A stretch of DNA of 64,000 bases, taken from positions 249,159,256 to 249,223,255 of the forward strand of contig CM076190.1 of assembly GCA_038277395.1 (NCBI GenBank). Direction: 5' to 3'. The notes under the pieces are model-generated. The model saw only the letters and a list, made by a program, of their open reading frames with translations. It did no database searches and had not been told where the DNA came from. Shown one piece after another: positions 52,270 to 61,500 of the stretch; the stretch's first letter is position 1; each line of letters opens with the position of its first letter. A program made the position numbers and the translations under genes. The DNA is from Dryocosmus kuriphilus. Lineage: Eukaryota; Arthropoda; Insecta; Hymenoptera; Cynipidae.

Positions 52270-55162
52270 CTCAGACATTTTTGGGCCGAAACGTCAGAGG
52301 GCTAGTATTCCTTCTGACGCTGTAAGTGATCTACTATCAGGTATTGGTACCAACGCGCGACCTTACGTCAGTATCGAGGTGGAGAGTACCAAAATCCATT
52401 CACTGGTAGATACCGATTCAACCAGAACTTACATAGGGTCAGTAGGGTTGCAGTTGCTTCGTCTGAGTGAGTATAAAGTCGATTATTCCAAGGCGGGAGC
52501 TGTATTGATGGCCAATGACACTATTGAGTCTGTCATTGGCGAGGCATACCTGCCGGCCACCTTCTTAGGAACAACTCATACAATTCGTTTCAAAATTATA
52601 CCAGGCCTGACTGATACTTGCGTGCTGGGCATGGACTTTGCGGAAAAGTTTGGTTTCGTTCTGCACTTGCGTGGCAGGCAGTTGTGGTTGGCATCGACAC
52701 ATATAAGGGTATCGCGTTGTTGGAGGACGCGGAGAAAGTCAGGTTAGACCAGTTCTTAAAGAAGTTAATTCAGCCAAACCCTGATAAACTACCCGCTGCT
52801 AAGTTCGCTGCGCACGTGATCGACATTCAGGGAAACACACCTATCAGGTGGCGAAATCATCGCATGTCACCTAAAGTATGTGACGCCTTCATTAAAGAAA
52901 CTAACATCCTGATTGAGTAGGACCTTATCGAGCCATCCAGTAGCGAGTTGTATAGCCCCGTAGTTATTGCGCGTAAGACAGACGGAAATTATCGCCTTTG
53001 TATTGAATTTAGGCGAGTCGACGAGGCGTCAAAGAAAGACGAGCATGCTACCCCGTTTATGGCGGAGATATCGGATCGCTTAAATTCAGCGCAGTACATT
53101 TCAACCCTGGATTTGAATAAAGCCTATCATTAAATCCCACTGAGCGAGGACAGTAAGCCTATCACGGCCTTCGCAATTCCGGGGAAGAGATTATATCAGT
53201 ATAAACGCATGCCGTTTGGTCTCAACGGGGCTCCAGCCACCTTTCAGAGGTTGATGGACAATATGATAATCCCGGATTTGAGACCACATGTGTTCGCATA
53301 TTTGGAAGACGTGATCGTAGTGTCCAACACATTTGAGGAACACTTGCACTGGGTGCAAAGGACCATTGAGCATTTAAACGATATGAGGTTGACCCTTAGT
53401 CCGGAAAGGTGTAAGTTTTGCCAATCTGAAGTAAAGTTTCTGGGATTCAAGGTTAATAAGGTGTGGTTACTCGTAGACGATGATTCGGTCCGCCCTATCT
53501 TAGAATACACTAGACCCAAAAGCGTTATGCAGATCCACCGTTTCGTGGGTGCCACCTCATGATACCGCCGATTATTTAAGAGTTACGCAGGGATCTGTGA
53601 GCCACTCACTCCTCTGACCAAGAAGAATATTAATTTCTCCTGGGATGACGAGAAAGAACAGATATTTCAAATTTTAAAAACAGCCTTGGTAACCTCACCT
53701 GTGTTGGTCTACCCTGACTTCAGCTTACCGCTTTGCGCTCAAACCGACGCAAGCGACTTTGGGTTGAGTGTACATGGTAATCACCCAAATCCATGATAAA
53801 CAGGAGCGTGTGATAGCACACGCTAGTCGAGTGATATCGAAAGCCGAGCGAAACTACTCCACGACCGAAAAAGAGTGCTTGACCGTCGTATGGGTCATTA
53901 GGAAGTTCCGATACTACCTCGAAGGCTATCACTTTACGGTGATCACAGATCACAGCAGTCTGCGTTGGCTGTACAACCTCAAGAATCCGACGGGCAAATT
54001 TGCACGCTGGGCTTTAGATCTCCTAGAATATAGTTTTGAAGTCCTTCTTAGGAAGGGGGCCATGCACCAAATGCCGGATGCATTGTCGCGTATGTTCGAG
54101 GATGAAGAAATAGACAGGATTGCGGCTATGATGCCTGTTGTGGATGACTGGTATGCCCGGACGCGGGACGCTGTATTGAAGTCACCCGCGAAGTATCACG
54201 GCTGGAAGGTGATAAACGGCGAGTTATGGAAGTATCGTAACAACCCGTTACTCGAGGACATTATCGACGATTATGACGCCTGGAAGCTGGTGGTTTCGAA
54301 GAACCTCCAACCGGAATTGATCCAGGAAGTGCACGGTACGTCGAAGGCTGGTCATTTAGGGAGGGATAAGATCTATCATCGAACAGCCATCCGATACTAT
54401 TGGTCAGGTATGTTCAAGGAAATCACGGCCTTTGTGAGAAAATTTCAAACCTGTTAGCTTAATAAACCGGAGCAGGCCCATCTACTCGTGTTTCAGGACT
54501 TGTTCTTCAAGTAGATGGAGTTAGCGCCACTCAGAACAGCTCATGCTGACAGCATTAATCCGGCTTTCATGGAGTTGGTTATAACTCGATTGGGGACGTC
54601 CAAGGTGCTTCAATCCGATAGTGGCACCGAGTTCAACAATAGGCCTGTGAACGGATTGGTAGTCGAGTTCGGAACACACCATTCATTCACGCCCCTGTAT
54701 CATCCTCAAGCTAACGCGGTCGAATGAACCAATAGGGTTCTGAAGACGATGATTTGCTCATTCACTGATCAGGATCACCGAAACTGAGATCTTCACTTGA
54801 ATGAGTTTCGGTTCGCTTAAAACACTGTGTTACGTAGTACGAATAAGGTCGCTCCCGCATTCCTAAATATGGGCCGGGAGCCACTTCCGCGAAGAATGAT
54901 GCGCAATCTCGTGGAGTGGACGCCCAACTTGCCTCCAAAAGAGTCAAAGTTTAGCGGACCGTTCATTGCGGTAGATATCGTCTCACACAATATCTATAAA
55001 CTAGCGTCGCCCGAAGGCCAGTTGGTGGGAAGGTATCATGCCTCACACCTTCAGAAGTACGAGGAGGAGGAGGAAGTGAACCTGACAATCCCGAGGAACA
55101 GGCGGAGCTCGATATATTATTGTCGATATTGGCGACTCGGAATCAGGGGAGGAGGCGGTTAA
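52270..55162 (+). pseudogene. gypsy-type pol: protease, RT, RNase H, integrase
   Basis: Protease at about 52390: HSLVDTDSTRTYIG, with DTD where DTG is required. RT: LYSPVVIARKTDGNYRLCIEFRRVD (52950-53020), STLDLNKAYH (53100, Asp present), YKRMPFGLNGAPATFQRLMD (53200), FAYLEDVIVVS (53300) where the YxDD is YLED, and VKFLGFKVN. RNase H: QTDASDFG (about 53740) and ERNYSTTEKECLTVVW (53845). Integrase: HGTSKAGHLG with the second Cys pair damaged (FVRKFQTC, 54455), LQSDSGTEF (54610) and HPQANAVE (54705), then GPFIAVDIVSHNIYKL and VGRYHASHLQKYEEEEE. Stops at about 52918, 53130, 53560, 54455, 54512, 54725 and several shifts. Catalytic residues in three enzymes are altered. Confidence 0.85.
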
Positions 55163-55335
55163 TGAGGGCGAAAAAACACTAGATGAACCACATAATGAAA
55201 ATCTTCAGTCGGACTCGCAGCCGGAAATGGGATCGCGTCGTAGGCTCCATAAATGGTCCTACTCTCAATAGCATAAATTAATAAAATATATAAATATTTA
55301 TAATAATAATAATAATAAAATATAAAATAAAATAG
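55163..55335 (+). repeat. (AAT)n/AT-rich tract after pol
   Basis: ATAATAATAATAATAAAATA near 55300-55325 in a 60-base AT-only region just upstream of the small CCHC ORF. Confidence 0.7.
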
Positions 55336-55641
55336 TCTAACAAAGGGAATCTGTCTAGTTCCAGACGTGTTCAGGAGTGGGCCAACCGGTGGACCAGCAC
55401 GGGAGAAATTGTGGTGGTCAAAGTCGAACAAACTCCGATAGGGGAGGGGACGTCTACGGCGGCGCCAGCCCCTGGCCCCAGGATGCTAACGTTAATGGAG
55501 CGGGTCCGTCGAGGCATGAATACGGACCAAGTTTTCCGCAGGTCTAAGTCCGTCACGTACTGGGGGGAGAATAGGGCTAAGAGGGGCCGGTGCAGTATGT
55601 GTGGGTGCACCCGCCACTCTTATAATTACTGCCCCTTATGA
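55336..55641 (+). CDS. Small downstream ORF with a CCHC zinc knuckle
   Basis: Open from 55336 to the stop at 55639-55641, about 101 codons. There is no ATG near the start; the first in-frame ATG is at 55483 (MLTLMERVRRGMNTDQ). The C-terminus is basic and ends GRCSMCGCTRHSYNYCPL, a CX2CX4HX4C knuckle. It sits between the end of integrase and the 3' LTR, where some LTR elements carry env or accessory genes. It has no signal peptide or membrane segment, so it is not an env. It may be a duplicated gag knuckle, an accessory nucleic-acid chaperone or a captured fragment. Confidence 0.5.
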   Translation, partial: SNKGNLSSSRRVQEWANRWTSTGEIVVVKVEQTPIGEGTSTAAPAPGPRMLTLMERVRRGMNTDQVFRRSKSVTYWGENRAKRGRCSMCGCTRHSYNYCPL

Positions 55642-56968
55642 CACAAAAAGTAGTGGAAGGAGTGCAAGGTTTGGGGGTGGTTGGACTTAATACCCCCTAA
55701 TAAACTATTGATTGTAAAATGTTTCTTCTTTCTTTCTTGACTTCAGCGTGACCAGTAAAGTAAGGCAGAATTACGGCTAGTTAAGACAAGGAGCAAGTCA
55801 TGAGTTAAATAGAACTGGACCTGATGGAAGCCTCTAGGTTGCGCTCCTTCTGAGACTCCCAGAACAATCACTCATTGGATATTTTAAAAACTCTTTCATT
55901 ATTTAATCCATCCTGTAATTTTAATACACCTGAATCGGGCGGCTGACAAATTCTGAGGATGCAGTAAAATAATACCTTATCATTTCTGACTGAGAATAAT
56001 CCGAGAAAGAGTGACAACGGGGTACCACCCGGTATCGTCTTCGCCCCAGTAGGCCGAACCTTGTCAGGTGGGAGTTTTGACGTTGTGATCTAGACCCGCA
56101 CAATTTAAACTTAATTACACTCGATCTAAGATACTAGAATTGGGGAAAAGGCCAGCCAAGGTACTACTCACCAACGATGGGGAGATTTGTGTTAGTAAAA
56201 TTCCAATCCGTATCCGGGGTTGGCGGGTCCTCAAAGAATAATAAAATCAGCTAACGATCCAGGTACACAATAATGGATTATTATTTAAATAATTATCTTG
56301 TCCTTAATTTTTATAATTTCATGTACACCTTCTGAGGAGGGCATGTGCCTTTAGTAACGTCAACACCGAGGACTTGTTTTCATGGACAGGCATGGGCACA
56401 GAGAAGGTGATATTACATCGTGGGATTAAGCCTTGGTGTAGGTGGTTGGAAGTGATTCCCAACCACTCAAGAACACCGGGGCTGCCGCACCTAACTTGAC
56501 GTCCGCCAGACGGCGATAGCCACCATAAGAAGTCAACATGGCGGAGGCGGGACTTAGGCGATCGGAGGATGGTGGACACGGGTGGCAGAACTCGTTTCGG
56601 GCGCGAACTCTGGCGGGTGATATTTGTAGCGCGACTCGCGCACTGTCTTTTGCACCTTCCTTGGGTTTGCGACGACCACGCCTGGGTTTTAGTAACGTCC
56701 TTGCCTCCATAGACATGGCAGCTGTAAAGCCGCCTGTCAGTTTCAGTAGTAGCACCTTGACAAGGCCAGCGTGAGGGTAGACTAACCCAGGTAAATATTA
56801 TAAAATGTAAAATTAAAACCAGAGAAATGACTGGGCGAGGATCCCTGCGACGTCGGAGGCGAATCCAAGGTGAGGATTTATAATAATCTCTTCTTTTTCT
56901 CGGCCTATCATAAACTCAGTGATCTAGTGTTCGTAATTTTTTTGATTCCGTTTACGTTCAACGATTTT

Positions 56969-57011
<43 letters not shown>

Positions 57012-57201
57012 AGAGCCCACTCTGTAATCGGGAGGCGTCAGTCTCCCACGCAGGAGTCTTTGCCATTTGGGCGGTCTCTTGTAATCCCCACCACTTGTCC
57101 CGCATTATTTCCGGTCGTATGGGCGGTATTTATAACAAAAATCTTTCAGTTATTTAGAAAAAAAGTGTCTTGTAATTCACCCGTTCACCGCGTTGATCAT
57201 C
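55642..57201. other. 3' noncoding part of the gypsy-type element
   Basis: About 1.5 kb without a supported gene. 56530-56750 is GC-rich, begins CAACATGGCGGAGGCGGGAC and is open on both strands, but I see no domain. Part could be a nested insertion. No clear polypurine tract precedes the 3' LTR. Confidence 0.45.
56970..57010 (+). repeat. (G)41 homopolymer
   Basis: Forty-one consecutive G. Such tracts fold as G-quadruplexes, and both its length and adjacent assembly are error-prone. Confidence 0.95.
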
Positions 57202-57318
57202 ACCACTCCCCTCTGCCGCGATTCTGAGAGCGGGGCACTAGCGGCATTTGAGAGTGGAGTGATAAATCGTAACAGGAGAAGAAACACGTATGATAATGAA
57301 AATAAAAATGCCATTATA
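57202..57318 (+). repeat. 3' LTR, 117 bp
   Basis: Collinear with 47889-48051 except for a 46-bp deletion after GTGATAAA. Ends at AAATGCCATTATA, and the transposase frame resumes within six bases. Confidence 0.75.
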
Positions 57319-57322
57319 GTAT

Positions 57323-58540
57323 GTATATATGCATAAAACTAGTAACATCAGAGCACTAAGCCAGTCATACTCAATGCAAAAGGGACGCCATTTAATTAAT
57401 CCAGCCCTTGTTGTAGCTGCAGATGGATATATTCTAGATATCCGTGGCCCGTCTTTCTCGAACGCTAGGAATAATGATGCAACAATGCTTGAAAATGAAT
57501 TTCAGATCGATGCTACAGGTCTTCGGGAATGGCTTCAAAGTGGGGACATTTTCATAGTAGATCGTGGCTACAGAGATATTTTACCAATACTCGAAGACTT
57601 AGGTATTAATCATAAAATGCCCGTCCTTATACATCCAGTTCAACGTCAACTTGACACTCAAGCTGAAAATGACTCCAGAATAATTACAAGTACAAGGGGG
57701 ATAGTAGAGGCGCAGAATGGTCATACAAACTCCGTTTTTAAATCCTTTGAAGGGGCTGTTTCCATGAACCATGCCATCAACATAGGAGACGTTTACCGAA
57801 TTGCCAGCGCGATTCTCAATAAATATCGAGAGCCAATCGTTACGGAGGGACATACTGCAGAATTAGCGGAAAGATGATAGAAAAGTCTCGTGCACCCAAT
57901 TTAATTCAAGCTAGAGGTGAAATTGACAACCTTCATACGAGAAATGCTCGGTAGGTTCAATTAAGCGCAAATAATGTACGCCACTTTACAAGACACTATT
58001 TCAACTATTTGATGGACCTGACCATGGGAATATATCAACTAAAGCTTGCACCTGCTTACATACAATACAAACTTCAAATAGAACACGCTGAAGAAATTCA
58101 AATAGACAAAATATTGGCTGAACGTGGCCTAATAAGAGTGCGAAAGTATTCTCGATTTAGAAATACTACCAAATATCAACTATGGATAGCATACATTGAA
58201 GAAAACTTTAACAGGCAAGAGATTGAGGACTTTGCAGACGAAGAACGTACTGAAACAACCGTAGGGTATTATTGTGCATGTAAAACTGGAGCTAGATCAC
58301 TTGGTTCATGTGCCGACATTGCAAGAATATTATAGTATTTAGGCTATGCTCGACATCCGCCACATCAGGTCAAATATCCTACGACAGCCTTGCCTGAAAA
58401 CGTCATTGATGCACTTTACAGACATTAAAAAGCCAGGACGCATTATTAAGCCTGTTTGCATAAAAAGCTTATCGGAGACAAGCTTGTCTTACCTGCCTGG
58501 ACTAGTAATATGTCTTGCCTTTGCTGGTTAGACTGATCTA
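57323..58540 (+). pseudogene. ISL2EU/Harbinger-like transposase, catalytic half and SWIM-like tail
   Basis: Resumes with YMHKTSNIRALSQSYSMQKG and runs open to 57877: VAADGYILDIRGPSFSNARNNDA, DIFIVDRGYRDILPILEDLG (second catalytic Asp, about 57560), MPVLIHPVQRQL, and GIVEAQNGHTNSVFKSF (Glu, about 57705), then NIGDVYRIASAILNKYR. These are DDE_Tnp_4 motifs; the first Asp motif (DGT) would lie in the lost codons. After stops near 57875-57960 the protein continues from 58012 (MDLTMGIYQLKLAPAYIQ) with RFRNTTKYQLWIAYIEE and YYCACKTGARSLGSCADIA (about 58270), a SWIM-like CxC...CxH zinc motif with Asp for His, then a stop and YLGYARHPPH. Satellite follows from about 58480. Confidence 0.85.
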
Positions 58541-61500
58541 CAAATTTATCTTAACCGGCTGGACTAATAACATGTCTTACCCATGTTGGTAGGCCTGATC
58601 TACAGTCTTGTCTTAACTAGCCGGACTAATAACATGTCTTGCCTTTGTTGGTGACACTGATCTACGAGCTTACCTTAACTGGCTGAACTAATAACATGTC
58701 TTGCCTTTGTTGGTTGGACTGATCAATAGTCTTGTCTTAACTGGCTGGACTAATAACATGTCTGGCCTTTGTTCGTGAGACTGATCTACGAACTTACCTT
58801 AACCGGCTAGACTAATGACATGTCTTGCCTTTGTTGGTTGGAATGATCTACAGTCTTGTCTTAACTGCCTGGACTAATAACATGTCACGCCTTTGCTGGT
58901 TGGACAGATATACAAACTTACCTTAACCGGATGGACTAATAAAATGTCTTGCCTTCGTTGGTTGGACAGATATATAAACTTATCTTAACCGAATGGACTA
59001 ATACAATGTCTTGCATTTGTGGGTTGGACTGATCTACAGCCTTGTCTTCAATGGCTGTACTTATAACATGTCATGCCTTTGCTGGTTGGACAGATATACA
59101 AACTTACCTTAACCGGCTGGACTAATAAATTGTCGCGCCTTTGTTGGTTGGACTTATCTACAGTCTTGTCTTCACTGGCTAGACTAACAACATGTCTTGC
59201 CTTTGTTGGTGGAACTGATCTACGAACTTACCTTTACTGGCTGAACTAATAAGATGTCTTCCTTTGTTGGTTAGACTGATCTACAGTCTTGTCTTAACTG
59301 GCTGGACTCATAACATGTCTTGCCTTTGTTGGTGACACTGATCTACGAACTTAACTTAACTGGCTGAACTAATAACATGTCTTGCCTTTGTTGGTTGGAC
59401 TGAACAATAGTCTTGTCTTAACTGTCTTACAGTCTTGTCTGAATTGGCTGGACTAATAACATATCATACCTTTGTTGGTTGGACAGATATAAAAACTTAT
59501 CTAAACCGGCTGGACTAATAAATTGTCGTGCCATCGTTGGTTGGAGTGATCTTCTGCCTTGTCTTAACTGGCTAGACTAATAACTTGTCTTGCTTTTGTT
59601 GGTTGGACTGATCTACAAACTTATCTTAACTGGCTGGACTAATAACATGTTTTGCACTTGTTGGCTTGACTGATCTACAGTCTTGTCTTAGCTGGCTGGA
59701 CTAATAACATGTCATGCCTTTGTTTATTGGACAGATATACAAACTTATCTTAACCTGCTGGACTAATAAATTGTCGTACCTTTGTTGATTGGACTGATCT
59801 ACAGTCTTGTCTTAACTGGCTCGACTAATAACATGTCATGCCTTTGTTGATTGGACAGATATTCAAACTTATGTTAACCTGCTGGACTAATAAATTGTCG
59901 CACCTTTGTTGCTTGGACTGATCTACAGTCTTGCCTTAACTGGCTGGACTAATAACATGTAATGCCTTTGTTGATTGGACAGATATACAAGCTTACCTTA
60001 ACCTGCTGGACTAATAGATTGTCGCGCCTCTGTTGGTTGGACTGATCTACATTCTTGTCTTAACTGGCTGAACTAATAACATGTCTTGCCTTTGTTGGTT
60101 GGACTCATCAATAGTCTTGTCTTAACTGGCTGGACTAATAACATGTCTGGCCTTTGTTCGTGAGACTGATCTACGAACTTACCTTAACCGGCTAGACTAA
60201 TGACATGTCTTGCCTTTGTTGGTTGGAATGATCTACAGTCTTGTCTTAACTGCCTGGACTAATAACATGTCACGCCTTTGCTGGTTGGACAGATATACAA
60301 ACTTCCCTTAACCGGATGGACTAATAAAATGTCTTGCCTTCGTTGGTTGGACAGATATACAAACTTATCTTAACCGAAAGGACTAATACAATGTCTTGCA
60401 TTTGTGGGTTGGACTGATCTGCAGCCTTGTCTTCAATGGCTGGACTCATAACATGTCTTGCCTTTGTTGGTGACACTGATCTACGAACTTATCTTAACTG
60501 GCTGAGCTAATAACATGTCTTGCCTTTGTTGGTTGGACTGAACAATAGTCTTGTCTTAACTGTCTTACAGTCTTGTCTGAATTGGCTGGACTAATAACAT
60601 ATCATACCTTTGTTGGTTGGACAGATATAAAAACTTATCTATCTAAACCGGCTGGACTAATAAATTGTCGTGCCTTCGTTGGCTGGACTGATCTTCTGCC
60701 TTGTCTTAACTGGCTAGACTAATAACATGTCTTGCTTTTGTTGGTTGGACTGATCTACAAACTTACCTTAACTGGCTGAACTAATAAAATGTCTTGCGTT
60801 TGTTGGTTGGACTGATCAATAGTCTTGTCTTAACTGGCTAGACTAATAACATGTCTGGCCTTTGTTCGTGAGACTGATCTACGAACTTACCTTAACCGGC
60901 TAGACTAATGACATGTCTTGCCTTTGTTAGTTGGAATGATCTACAGTCTTGTCTTAACTGCCTGGACTAATAACATGTCACGCCTTTGCTGGTTGGACAG
61001 ATATACAAACTTACCTTAACCGGATGGACTAATAAAATTTCTTGCCTTCGTTGGTTGGACAGATATACAAACTTATCTTAACCGAATGGACTAATACAAT
61101 GTCTTGCATTTGTGGGTTGGACTGATCTACAGCCTTGTCTTCAATGGCTGGACTTATAACATGTCATGCCTTTGCTGGTTGGACAGATATACAAACTTAC
61201 CTTAACCGGCTGGACTAATAAATTGTCGCGCCTTTGTTGGTTGGACTTATCTACAGTCTTGTCTTCACTGGCTGGACTAACAAGATGTCTTGCCTTCGTT
61301 GGTGGGACTGATCTACGAACTTACCTTAACTGGCTGAACTAATAAGATGTCTTCCTTTGTTGGTTAGACTGATCTACAGTCTTGTCTTAACTGGCTGGAC
61401 TCATAAAATGTCTTGCCTTTGTTGATTGGACTGATCTAAAAACTTATCATAACCGGAGGGACTAACAAAATGTCTTGCCTTTGTTGGTTGGACTGATCTA

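Larger units (their letters stand above)
47889..57318 (+). mobile_element. Ty3/gypsy-type LTR retrotransposon inside the transposase gene
   Basis: Terminal direct repeats at 47889-48051 and 57202-57318, a primer site at 48054, a long leader with tandem repeats, gag (about 49.57-51.9 kb), pol in the order protease-RT-RNase H-integrase (52.3-55.16 kb) and a small downstream ORF. It interrupts the ISL2EU-like transposase, with loss of about 20 target codons. The left and right repeats differ by roughly 10% and a 46-bp deletion, so the insertion is old. No TG...CA termini and no clear target duplication. Confidence 0.82.

Noticed and set aside
55411..55641. An env gene of the gypsy-type element
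   Set aside because: No signal peptide, cleavage site or membrane segment. The only motif is a CCHC knuckle.
56426..56774. Overlapping frames on both strands in a GC-rich patch
   Set aside because: Open because of base composition. No motif, and it lies in the noncoding end of the LTR element.
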